A stretch of 6,932 bases of DNA from assembly GCA_036272735.1 (NCBI GenBank), contig DATAYF010000512.1, positions 1-6,932 on the forward strand. The letters are read 5' to 3'. The notes under the pieces were generated by a model, which had not been told where the DNA came from, ran no database searches, and saw only the letters and a program-made list of their open reading frames with translations. The translations under genes were made by a program, and so were the position numbers. Below are positions 1 through 5,431 of this stretch, piece after piece (position 1 is the first letter of the stretch; the number at the start of each line of letters is the position of its first letter). This stretch comes from DATAYF01 sp036272735 (GTDB lineage: Bacteria; Chloroflexota; Ktedonobacteria; Ktedonobacterales; Ktedonobacteraceae).

Positions 1-1
1 A

Positions 2-295
2 CGTGACCTGTATTCGGCGTATCTTGCTGCCTACCTTGATCTCGCAGACCCCATTCCCTCGTGTGCCCGATACCAGGGGTATTGGGAAGGTGCGGAAGCG
101 CGCCTCATGGCAGCACACGAGCGTGCACTCCAACGCGCGAAAGAAGGGCAGACCTTGCCCCGAAGCTTTGGTCTCCCCAGAGCCAGAGCGCGTCTGCCGA
201 AAAGTTCAGGGGAACCACCACTAGAGCCAGCGCTTCTCCTTTGGGGAGAGGCGCTGGAAGCGTGGGCCGAACCCCTGGAACCCCCGCCGCTTTAG
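2..295 (+). CDS. TnpB-like (IS200/IS605 OrfB) RNA-guided nuclease/transposase, C-terminal fragment
   Basis: The frame is open from the left edge to a TAG at 293-295 and gives 97 residues beginning RDLYSAYLA. No start is visible because the gene begins outside the window. RDLYSAYLA followed by a variable linker and PRSFGLPR resembles the C-terminal tails of zinc-ribbon TnpB/OrfB transposases from actinobacteria and Chloroflexi. In that family an Asp just after the zinc ribbon is the third RuvC catalytic residue, and the Asp of RDLYS is the probable counterpart. The zinc-ribbon cysteines and the other RuvC acids would lie upstream, so activity cannot be judged. The tail is Pro/Glu/Leu-rich (EPPLEPALL, EPLEPPPL), which fits a coding end constrained by an RNA structure on the same strand. 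The first ATG in frame (position 107) would give only 62 residues and is not a credible start. Family assignment is from memory of related sequences, not a search. Confidence 0.55.
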   Translation, partial: RDLYSAYLAAYLDLADPIPSCARYQGYWEGAEARLMAAHERALQRAKEGQTLPRSFGLPRARARLPKSSGEPPLEPALLLWGEALEAWAEPLEPPPL

Positions 296-310
296 CACGG
301 GGAGCTTTCA
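204..310 (+). ncRNA. Candidate omega-RNA (reRNA) scaffold overlapping the TnpB 3' end
   Basis: Three nested or adjacent stems can be drawn. Bases 204-212 (gttcagggg) pair with 272-281 (cccctggaac) with one bulged G. Inside this lies the 227-257 hairpin (ccagcgc/gcgctgg plus tctcc/ggaga with a T-G wobble between). Immediately after the outer stem comes the hairpin at 282-302 (ccccg/cgggg, then GC/GC around a TTTA loop). Known TnpB guide RNAs are encoded by the 3' end of tnpB plus the transposon right end, and the guide is read from the flanking DNA. The position and structure fit, which would make the guide start about position 311 (ggcgcgaagatgtgct). The 5' limit is unknown and may lie well upstream of 204. 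Confidence 0.4.
227..257 (+). repeat. Imperfect palindrome near the IS right end
   Basis: Arms ccagcgc (227-233) and gcgctgg (251-257) and inner arms tctcc (235-239) and ggaga (245-249) surround a 5-nt loop, with a T-G wobble between them. It lies inside the TnpB reading frame, 36 nt before its stop. In this IS class such subterminal hairpins serve as TnpA recognition sites and/or as a stem of the guide RNA. Which applies here cannot be told from sequence. Confidence 0.6.
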
Positions 311-1555
311 GGCGCGAAGATGTGCTGGCAGGCAAGCGAGTGCCTCCTGTTCTAAGGCTGTGGGGGAAATGCTGTTGATGATTTCAGGATTGCCCCAAAG
401 CACGGCGGCTTCGAGTTCGCGGAAGCTATAGGGGTTTGGTTCCAGCGTGACGCCACGATGCCAGAGCGTCGAAGACCAGACGCGTTTGGAGTAGACGTTG
501 CCAGGCATGTAGGGCGTGATGGTCGGTATGCCGAGCGCGCCCGCCATATGGCCTGGTCCCGTATCGTTAGAGAGCACGAGCGCGGCGTTGCTAATGAGAA
601 TAGCAAGATCGCGTAGCGAAGGTGTGGTGCGTAGCAGGATGCGCGCGTTTTTGTTGGCTCCTCGAAACTCTCCAAATTCTTCTGTTAACGCGGCTTTTGT
701 GACGCTCGGTGGTAGGTCATCCTCGTCAGGACCGCAAGCGAGTAGAAAATCGATGCGCTGTTGTGGGAAATGAGCGGCGAGATAGGCGCAGAGAGATTGC
801 AACACCTCATCCCAACGTTCGTAGCATTTGGCGCGTACGATGGATTGGAAGAAGCATACAACCTGCAATGCCGACGGATCGAGTCCAAACTGGCGTTGCA
901 GCATGGGATAGCGAGTCTGATCCTCGGTTAAGAGCCGCAGTGTAGGTTGGGCCGCGGTGCCGTTGAGCGTGTCGGGCGGCAACGGGAAGAGTTCCTCGAT
1001 GAAGTCGGCGTAGCGACGTGTGGGGCCGCGTTGCGCGTAGCTCCTCACACCCACGCGGAAGAGACGAGCAAGCCTGGCGATGCGGCGATCCTGCTCACTC
1101 TGTATTTCCAGCGTGGGCATACCATCGTGCGCACCGTGAAGATCGAGCACGAGTACGTTTTGACCACGACATAGTCGCTGGATATTGGCATCGACGTCGT
1201 CGGGTTGTGCGAGCGCGAAGAAATGCAGGTTACGACCGTAATGCTGCTGATATGCTGGTTCGTTGAAGAGTTCACGCGTCGTGGCATCGACAAAAATATG
1301 GATAGGGATGCTGGTTTTGTGCAGGAAGCGCAAGGCTTGTAGCGTGCTTTCAAGGAGACCGGTGCCAACGATGCATTCGCCCAGGCGGCCAGCTCGGCCA
1401 CCGAGGCAGATGAAGAGTTCATCGGCTGCTTGTAGTATGTTGTGTGTGTGCTCAAGGGCTGCACGTTCGTTTTCGGCTAGCGTGCGTTGCTTGTCCAACG
1501 CGTAATCATGTAAAATTGCTAAATCCCAATGTGCGGTAGTATTCGACTCGGTCAT
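308..1555 (-). CDS. Glycosyltransferase family 9 (heptosyltransferase-like) protein
   Basis: The product has 415 residues and no signal peptide or TM segment, so it is probably cytosolic and transfers a sugar from a nucleotide donor to a cell-surface glycan. Two GT-B half-domains are recognisable. The N-terminal glycine motif lies at residues 50-70 (CLGGRAGRLGECIVG). The C-terminal nucleotide-sugar region includes RAKCYERW at 241-248 and the GT9 signature SNDTGPGHMAGALGIP at 329-344. In WaaC-type enzymes the first motif carries a catalytic Asp after L-G. Here it is Glu60, so chemistry or acceptor may differ. About 45 residues precede the first domain, longer than usual for GT9. The ATG at 1555 is the only in-frame start near the promoter, but the best Shine-Dalgarno (AAGGAG, 1581-1576) is 20 nt away. 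The TGA at 310-308 coincides with the right end of the neighbouring IS, so the original C-terminus may have been altered. The acceptor is unknown; Chloroflexota lack classical LPS, so exopolysaccharide or another wall glycan is a guess. Confidence 0.82.
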   Translation of the reverse strand: MTESNTTAHWDLAILHDYALDKQRTLAENERAALEHTHNILQAADELFICLGGRAGRLGECIVGTGLLESTLQALRFLHKTSIPIHIFVDATTRELFNEPAYQQHYGRNLHFFALAQPDDVDANIQRLCRGQNVLVLDLHGAHDGMPTLEIQSEQDRRIARLARLFRVGVRSYAQRGPTRRYADFIEELFPLPPDTLNGTAAQPTLRLLTEDQTRYPMLQRQFGLDPSALQVVCFFQSIVRAKCYERWDEVLQSLCAYLAAHFPQQRIDFLLACGPDEDDLPPSVTKAALTEEFGEFRGANKNARILLRTTPSLRDLAILISNAALVLSNDTGPGHMAGALGIPTITPYMPGNVYSKRVWSSTLWHRGVTLEPNPYSFRELEAAVLWGNPEIINSISPTALEQEALACLPAHLRA

Positions 1556-1575
1556 CAGTGATACTTTTCTCTTTG

Positions 1576-1581
1576 CTCCTT
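1576..1581 (-). promoter_or_regulatory. Ribosome binding site of the GT9 gene, with unusually long spacing
   Basis: AAGGAG on the minus strand is a strong Shine-Dalgarno match, but 20 nt separate it from the ATG at 1555, against the usual 5-10. No ATG, GTG or TTG occurs in frame between them. A weak GAGA lies nearer the start. Confidence 0.45.
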
Positions 1582-1586
1582 TTTCT

Positions 1587-1611
1587 ATGTAGATGCATAT
1601 CTACGTAGATA
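1587..1611. promoter_or_regulatory. Operator-like palindrome at the GT9 transcription start
   Basis: TATCTACGTAGATA at 1598-1611 is a perfect 14-bp palindrome. A further copy of its half-site, atgtagat, lies at 1587-1594 in the orientation that makes another inverted pair with atcta at 1599-1603. The block begins at the last base of the -10 box and covers the predicted start site, the classic place for a repressor. The regulator is not in the window. PadR-, GntR- and TetR-type repressors use short A/T-rich palindromes like this, but the sequence does not decide which. Confidence 0.5.
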
Positions 1612-1639
1612 GTATATAAGCGCAAGAGCTATCTGTCAA
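1611..1639 (-). promoter_or_regulatory. Sigma-70-type promoter for the GT9 gene
   Basis: On the minus strand TTGACA (1639-1634, perfect -35) is followed after exactly 17 nt by TATACT (1616-1611, 5 of 6 for the -10). The predicted start is near 1604, giving a leader of about 49 nt before the ATG at 1555. This is the best promoter in the window and shows that the GT9 gene can be transcribed independently of the carotenoid gene behind it. Confidence 0.7.
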
Positions 1640-1686
1640 ATCGAGATCAAGATCAATACATAGCAATCCATGTATGTGTCCGGAAC

Positions 1687-1736
1687 ACATAAAGGATTGT
1701 TAATGGTTTCCAGGAACCATTAACAATCCTTTATGT
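1687..1736 (-). terminator. Long perfect hairpin after the carotenoid gene, probable terminator without a T-tract
   Basis: Bases 1687-1708 and 1715-1736 are perfect 22-bp inverted repeats with a 6-nt loop. The hairpin starts 18 nt beyond the stop of the gene ending at 1755 and lies upstream of the GT9 promoter, so transcription termination or 3'-end protection is the simplest role. Neither strand has a run of Ts after the stem. A second small hairpin (1673-1679 with 1685-1691, tatgtgt/acacata) shares bases 1687-1691 with the long one, so the two cannot form together. Confidence 0.5.
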
Positions 1737-1754
1737 ATCAGCATGGGGCTGACG

Positions 1755-2588
1755 TTAACGCCTGTAGGGCCAGGCGCGGCGCGAGAGGAGCCAGCAGAGT
1801 GCGGCGGCCAGCAGGGCGCAGACGGCGCAGACGGTGCCGATGTAGAAGGCGTGAGTGAGATCGACGCAGCCAAACAGGACGAGGCTCGCGACGAATAGCC
1901 AGCCTGGCAGGAGTCGCGGCAGGCGTTGACGTATCCTGCCTCTTCTTCCGGGCGCGGACGGGAGAGCGCGTGGTTGCACGAAGCAGAGATCTACGAGGAA
2001 GAGCAGGATCAGGGCGATGCAGAACCAGGCAATAAAGTTGGTGATGGGGACGCCGTAGTAGTTGAACGGTCCGGGGCTGGTCCAGGTCCAGTAGTGCTCT
2101 ATGGCCGTGGCGACTGGCTCGATAGCCAGATCGAGGAGCAGCGCCAGAATGGACCCCAGCAGTACGCCGCCAATGCCGATGCGTCGTTTCTCCAACGAGA
2201 GGCCGCGTAGCAGGCCGTACGCGCCTAAGATAACCAGTATCCAGGCAAACGGCACCGCCAGGGGAACCAGCGTCGTGATATGTGGTTGCAGGATGTTGGT
2301 GTACACGTAGGTTCCGAAGGGGAAACCCGTGCTGACCCCGATGTGCTCGGCAAGTGTCGATAGCACAATTACCACCAGGGTTGCGCACACGGTTTGCGTG
2401 AATCCATAGGCCAGCAGAGCCGCTAGAATGAGCATTCCGCCCTCTAATAAGAGCAGCGCACTACCAGCCCACGTCAGCGAGAACGAGGGCTGCACGTTGA
2501 ATGTGATGCCAACCAGCGCGATTGGATACGCGATGCAGAAGATCACGCACAGCAGCGTGAGCAGGCGGCGCGCCAGTGCAAATAGCAT
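1755..2588 (-). CDS. Carotenoid biosynthesis membrane protein, DUF422/CruF-like
   Basis: This is a 277-residue polytopic membrane protein with roughly eight hydrophobic segments (about residues 10-30, 40-62, 66-84, 108-130, 136-158, 184-204, 229-248 and 250-268). Signature blocks of the DUF422 carotenoid family are visible: EHIGVSTGFPFGTYVYT at 81-97, DLAIEPVATAIEHYWTW at 153-169, and YYGVPITNFIAWF at 177-189. The conserved Glu, Asp, His and Trp residues in these blocks lie at membrane edges. Characterised members (CruF and bisanhydrobacterioruberin hydratase) add water to the 1,2 double bond of an acyclic carotenoid end. That exact reaction is an inference here. The ATG at 2588 lies 7 nt after the stop of the upstream propeller gene and has no clear Shine-Dalgarno, which suggests translational coupling. 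A basic loop (RALPSAPGRRGRIRQR, about 207-222) separates the last two helices. No other carotenoid gene (crtB, crtI, glycosyltransferase) is adjacent in this operon. Confidence 0.8.
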   Translation of the reverse strand: MLFALARRLLTLLCVIFCIAYPIALVGITFNVQPSFSLTWAGSALLLLEGGMLILAALLAYGFTQTVCATLVVIVLSTLAEHIGVSTGFPFGTYVYTNILQPHITTLVPLAVPFAWILVILGAYGLLRGLSLEKRRIGIGGVLLGSILALLLDLAIEPVATAIEHYWTWTSPGPFNYYGVPITNFIAWFCIALILLFLVDLCFVQPRALPSAPGRRGRIRQRLPRLLPGWLFVASLVLFGCVDLTHAFYIGTVCAVCALLAAALCWLLSRRAWPYRR

Positions 2589-2595
2589 ACCAGGT

Positions 2596-3990
2596 TCACA
2601 GCGTGCCGATGATACGCATGTATGTTCCAGTGGTTGCCAGCCTGGCGGTCGCGCCGTTCGTTACATCGAGAGCATACAGGCTGCCATCAGCATAAAAGGT
2701 TGGCGTGGTATTGTTGAGCCAGGGACCGAACTGGACGAAGCTCGTGCTCGTGGTTGCCAGGAGCTGTGGTTGCTGGGTGGTTTGCTGCTTGTAATTTCCC
2801 TGTTGTTTGACGGGCAAGGTGTAGAGCGCGTTATGATGCACATACGGCTGCTGTGCATCGCTTGAGAAGAGCACATAGACCAGCGTTTGCCCATCGGGCG
2901 AGAAGGTGGGTGTGTCGGCCCAGCGATAGTTGCCAACGTTGCTCTGCTCCGTTTGCGGCGACAGGATCTGTTGTGGTGTCTGCAAGGTATTTTTTGTAAG
3001 GTCGAGTTGCGCCATTGCTAAGCTATTGGCGTAGAGTTGGGCGGCAAAATCATTGGGGATGCTTCTATCGGCGGGAAATGGTGCCAGCATCTCTTTATTG
3101 GAGTACAGCAGCGTATTGCCTGGTGAAAGCAGGGCCAGAGGTCCTTGAGAATCGGATGGCAAGATGGCTATGGGTTGCTGTTGTTGTCCCTGGTTCAGAT
3201 CCAGTTTCCAGAGGCCAAGCTGAACAAGGCCATGATCGCCCTGGTCGTTGGTCAGGAGCAGTGTCGAATTTGCTGATGCATTCGCGAATGAGAAGACGCG
3301 GAAGCACGGACAGGGCGACGCTGGCTGCTGGTAGACACGTTGGGGTGCCGCACCGAGATGGTCAATGTAGAGGCTGATGTTGCCTTGTCCGTTTGCTGGT
3401 GCGGTGCTCCATGCCAGGGTCGAGCCATCGCTGCTCAAAGCTAGTGACGTAATTACCTGCCCTGTAGGTAGTGGCGCGATTTGCTGTGCATGTCCATTAT
3501 GCACAGCGGTTTGCCAGATGCCATTGCCACTATAGATGAGTTGGCCGGAAGGCGTGAGCATAGGCGGGACCGAGCGATTATACGCGTAGCCGGGAGTTAC
3601 GATGGGTTTCAGGTGACTTGCAGGCGTTGGCTTAGCGTTACCTTGATCGGCGAGTGGGATGCTGTAAATAGCATTCCCTTGTTGGTACACAACAGATTCG
3701 TTGGTTGGCAACTGTACAGTCGCGTCCGTAGTGTTGGAAGATAAGGCCGGAACGAGCGGCTTACTAAGGTAGGTTGTCGTCGGAGTAGGTGTGGCCGCTG
3801 TTGATGGTCCACGGTGTAGCAATGGACGTGCAGCCGTGTAGGCGGTATGTCCCGCGAAGAGCAGCAGCAAGAAGCAACCAAGCGCCAGGGTTACAAAAAT
3901 ACCTGGACGATACCACGGCACCTCTGGTTGAGTCGGCGGCTGCACAGTACGTTTTTGCGGTTTTTCGGGTGCATGTATAGGCTGAGACAA
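2596..3990 (-). CDS. Membrane-anchored TolB-like (PD40) beta-propeller protein
   Basis: The product has 464 residues. A short basic, Pro-rich cytoplasmic N-terminus (1-29) is followed by one TM helix (about 30-49), a Thr/Pro-rich linker (62-74), and then an extracellular domain. The domain carries repeated blade motifs of the PD40/TolB type: LTPSGQLIYSG (145-155), LSSDGSTLAWST (185-196), LSPGNTLLYS (288-297), FSPDGQTLVYVLF (363-375) and YADGSLYALD (433-442). A CPCF motif (227-230) could form a local disulfide. The start is a TTG at 3990: an in-frame stop lies only 6 nt upstream, no ATG lies before the TM segment, and GGAG sits 12 nt upstream. Its stop is 7 nt before the carotenoid gene, so the two share a transcript. 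Such propellers usually act as sensors or scaffolds on the outer face; no ligand or enzyme site can be named. The domain call is firm, the function is unknown. Confidence 0.72.
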   Translation of the reverse strand: MSQPIHAPEKPQKRTVQPPTQPEVPWYRPGIFVTLALGCFLLLLFAGHTAYTAARPLLHRGPSTAATPTPTTTYLSKPLVPALSSNTTDATVQLPTNESVVYQQGNAIYSIPLADQGNAKPTPASHLKPIVTPGYAYNRSVPPMLTPSGQLIYSGNGIWQTAVHNGHAQQIAPLPTGQVITSLALSSDGSTLAWSTAPANGQGNISLYIDHLGAAPQRVYQQPASPCPCFRVFSFANASANSTLLLTNDQGDHGLVQLGLWKLDLNQGQQQQPIAILPSDSQGPLALLSPGNTLLYSNKEMLAPFPADRSIPNDFAAQLYANSLAMAQLDLTKNTLQTPQQILSPQTEQSNVGNYRWADTPTFSPDGQTLVYVLFSSDAQQPYVHHNALYTLPVKQQGNYKQQTTQQPQLLATTSTSFVQFGPWLNNTTPTFYADGSLYALDVTNGATARLATTGTYMRIIGTL

Positions 3991-4085
3991 GGCTCTTTAC
4001 CACTCCAATAATTTATAACGCAAGAAAGGCCGTATGCTTCCTCGTATTTATATATTTGCTCGTGTCAAGACAACGATTGCTCTCT

Positions 4086-4114
4086 AGTATACAGGATGTC
4101 GACGGTGCACACAA
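4086..4114 (-). promoter_or_regulatory. Possible promoter of the propeller-carotenoid operon
   Basis: TATACT (4091-4086) is a good -10. The -35 at 17-nt spacing is TTGTGT (4114-4109), only 3 of 6. A perfect TTGACA lies lower at 4068-4063 but has no convincing -10 at a normal distance. The operon start is therefore uncertain, and read-through from the hydrolase gene is possible. Confidence 0.3.
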
Positions 4115-4127
4115 GCAATCGTGTGCA
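4106..4127. repeat. Small hairpin between hydrolase and propeller genes
   Basis: Tgcacac (4106-4112) and gtgtgca (4121-4127) form a 7-bp stem around an 8-nt loop, 26 nt past the hydrolase stop. There is no T-tract on the minus strand, so it is at best a weak terminator. Its loop contains one arm of a separate 9-bp inverted repeat (acgattgct 4073-4081, agcaatcgt 4114-4122) that brackets the candidate -10. Confidence 0.3.
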
Positions 4128-4152
4128 GTATGGCAGTATCAGCCTATGCCTG

Positions 4153-4923
4153 TCATGCTGTTTGCTCTGCCTCTGTGGTGGATAGCTGGCGTTCGATGAA
4201 TGCCAGGGTTTGCGCGAAGACCTGTTCATGGTCGTGATCCTTCATGATGACGTGGTAGGAATGGTGAAGGATAAGGAGTTGCTTATCCTGTGCACCGATA
4301 TGGCGATAAATTTCGTAACCATCGCGCACGGGTACAACGTGATCATGGGTGGCGGCCATAATCAGCGTGGGGACGGTGACGTGTGGAAGTTCGGCGCGTA
4401 GTTTGGGGAGGAAGCGGAACAGACTATCGATGGGGGCCAGAGGCGTCCAGCGATACGCGCGGCGAGCATAGCGCTTGCGGGCATCGGGATCGTTGATATC
4501 TTCGCGCACGGTGGGAACAAGCTGAATAAGGGAACTGGCAATGCGTACCAGAGCAATCAGCCAGGAGGTCATATGTAGCGGGGCGCACATGGTAACGATG
4601 CCTGAGACCTCTTCAGAGGCGGCGAGGTGAAGAGCCAATGCGCCACCGAGCGAGTGTCCGACAAGAAAAATATGGTCGCATTGTTCTTGTAAGGCGCGAT
4701 ATTCCTCACGAACGGCACAGGCCCAATCGATCCAGCCCAGCGAGAGCATATCGCGAACGGCAGTCCCGTGTCCTGGGAGGAGCATATTCTCGGTAAGCAT
4801 ACCGTGATCGGTGAGGTACGCGGTTAGTTCGTTCATGTCATCACGGCTGCCATTGAGGCCGTGAATGAGAAGTACGCCAACTTTGGAATGATGGTTCGGT
4901 GTAGTGCTGTGCGGTTGTTGCAT
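4153..4923 (-). CDS. Alpha/beta hydrolase, Est30-like carboxylesterase/monoacylglycerol lipase type
   Basis: From the chosen start the protein has 256 residues, close to the roughly 250 of the Est30 carboxylesterase family. The features expected are all present: the oxyanion-hole strand LLIHGLNGS (18-26), the nucleophile elbow GHSLGG (89-94, Ser91), the acid in MAATHDHVVP (189-198, Asp194) and the base in HHSYHVIMKDHD (220-231, His224). The spacing matches the Est30 triad (Ser94, Asp193, His223, from memory). A cap region lies between about 117 and 170. It probably hydrolyses short or medium acyl esters in the cytosol; the physiological substrate is unknown. The frame stays open upstream to a TTG at 5004, which would add a 27-residue hydrophobic leader. 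I reject that because AAAGGA lies 8 nt before the ATG at 4923 and the added part is AT-rich spacer. The gene is separated from the propeller gene by 162 nt, so it is probably its own unit or a weakly linked first gene. Confidence 0.82.
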   Translation of the reverse strand: MQQPHSTTPNHHSKVGVLLIHGLNGSRDDMNELTAYLTDHGMLTENMLLPGHGTAVRDMLSLGWIDWACAVREEYRALQEQCDHIFLVGHSLGGALALHLAASEEVSGIVTMCAPLHMTSWLIALVRIASSLIQLVPTVREDINDPDARKRYARRAYRWTPLAPIDSLFRFLPKLRAELPHVTVPTLIMAATHDHVVPVRDGYEIYRHIGAQDKQLLILHHSYHVIMKDHDHEQVFAQTLAFIERQLSTTEAEQTA

Positions 4924-4931
4924 TTGCCCAG

Positions 4932-4937
4932 TCCTTT
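4932..4937 (-). promoter_or_regulatory. Ribosome binding site that fixes the hydrolase start
   Basis: AAAGGA on the minus strand, followed by 8 nt and the ATG at 4923-4921. This near-ideal site favours the 256-residue product over the 283-residue one starting with TTG at 5004, which has no comparable site. Confidence 0.65.
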
Positions 4938-5043
4938 GAATGGCTAGCGATAATACACAGATAAGTAGGTATAGAGTTGTGTTGATGGATGCGCTATATC
5001 CCAACTGTATACTTATACGATTGTGTGCGTTTTAGGTTGACAC

Positions 5044-5172
5044 TTAAGCGGTCTTGTGGTGTTGAGATAGGGTGGCGATGAGATGCAGGCGGATAGAAAC
5101 GTCGTCGAAGTTGTGGGCATGGTTATTATAAACATAAGTGCAGCGCGCCACAGCGTCCGTGTGTGTTGAGTT
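5044..5172 (-). pseudogene. Decayed coding remnant, possibly the C-terminus of a DUF72 (YecE-like) protein
   Basis: On the minus strand a frame with no start codon of its own runs from a TGA at 5175-5173 to a TAA at 5046-5044. It reads in part RCTYVYNNHAHNFDDVSIR. The patch is richer in GC than the AT-rich spacer upstream and looks protein-like. DUF72 proteins end with a conserved block of the form vYvYFNNHxxxxAxxxA; here YVYNNHAHNF resembles it with the Phe lost. No other part of such a gene is visible and there is no usable start or Shine-Dalgarno, so I read it as a relic left by deletion. A chance frame is possible. Confidence 0.3.
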
Positions 5173-5425
5173 TCATTGATGATAGGAGATACGTCCTAAT
5201 AATGGAATAAATTGCCCTATCAATCGATTATGAACATAGAGAAGCACAATGTAATAACAATGAACGACATATTTGCTGCATTTTTGCTTTTAGAATGCAT
5301 CGAAAAGTAGTATTTGTTGATAATTTCATATGTTCTTACGTGTGTTGTGATGGTAAGCGTAACCTACGCGCTAGTAATTTGTAATAATAAGCATAATTTT
5401 ATGATGGGTTGATCTTGAGGAGCTT
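5173..5425. other. AT-rich divergent spacer, no gene seen
   Basis: Between the remnant and the cystathionine gene the DNA is AT-rich with stops in all frames. The longest start-to-stop frame I noticed is 26 codons at 5230-5310, without a ribosome site. I found no -35/-10 pair at standard spacing that convinces me, and no S-box or T-box hallmark. A small inverted repeat (gcgta acc tacgc) lies near 5358-5370 and could be an operator, but it is too short to claim. Confidence 0.5.
5417..5422 (+). promoter_or_regulatory. Ribosome binding site that decides the start of the PLP enzyme
   Basis: GAGGAG ends 3 nt before the ATG at 5426 and 9 nt before the ATG at 5432. The second spacing is the normal one, and family members typically begin MKFATKAIHAG, so 5432 is preferred. 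Confidence 0.6.
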
Positions 5426-5431
5426 ATGTCT

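Larger units (their letters stand above)
1..310 (+). mobile_element. Right end of an IS200/IS605-type (TnpB) element, cut by the window edge
   Basis: Only the right part is visible. It consists of the last 97 codons of a TnpB-like ORF, a 13-pair imperfect palindrome inside that ORF (227-257), and a terminal hairpin (282-302, arms ccccg/cgggg) followed by gagctttca. A GC-rich hairpin containing CTTTAG and followed closely by a TCA is the usual look of the right ends of this IS class as I know them. These elements transpose as single strands and leave no target duplication, so the boundary near 307-310 is placed by resemblance only. No left end or tnpA is in the window. Confidence 0.5.

Noticed and set aside
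61..378. 105-residue plus-strand frame at the left end
   Set aside because: It runs out of phase with the TnpB-like tail and across the IS boundary into the antisense of the GT9 gene, with no coding character.
1045..1464. 139-residue minus-strand frame inside the GT9 gene
   Set aside because: It is a shifted frame of the GT9 coding region, without motif or start signal.
1738..2388. 216-residue minus-strand frame overlapping the carotenoid gene
   Set aside because: It is a shifted frame of the same strand, rich in Arg, His and Pro as expected for a shadow of GC-rich coding DNA; the DUF422 motifs are all in the other frame.
4040..4068. Perfect TTGACA on the minus strand upstream of the propeller gene as its -35
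   Set aside because: At 16-19 nt spacing there is no acceptable -10 (the best is TACGAG), so I did not call it a promoter.
4924..5004. N-terminal extension of the hydrolase from a TTG, adding a hydrophobic leader that looks like a signal sequence
   Set aside because: There is no ribosome site for the TTG, whereas the ATG at 4923 has AAAGGA at 8 nt and gives the family's usual length.
5230..5310. 26-codon frame in the AT-rich spacer
   Set aside because: It has no Shine-Dalgarno and no recognisable feature, and frames of this length are expected by chance.
5173..5425. Methionine-related riboswitch (S-box, T-box or SAH type) upstream of the PLP enzyme
   Set aside because: I could not find the conserved stems or a leader terminator; the sequence is AT-rich and unstructured by eye.
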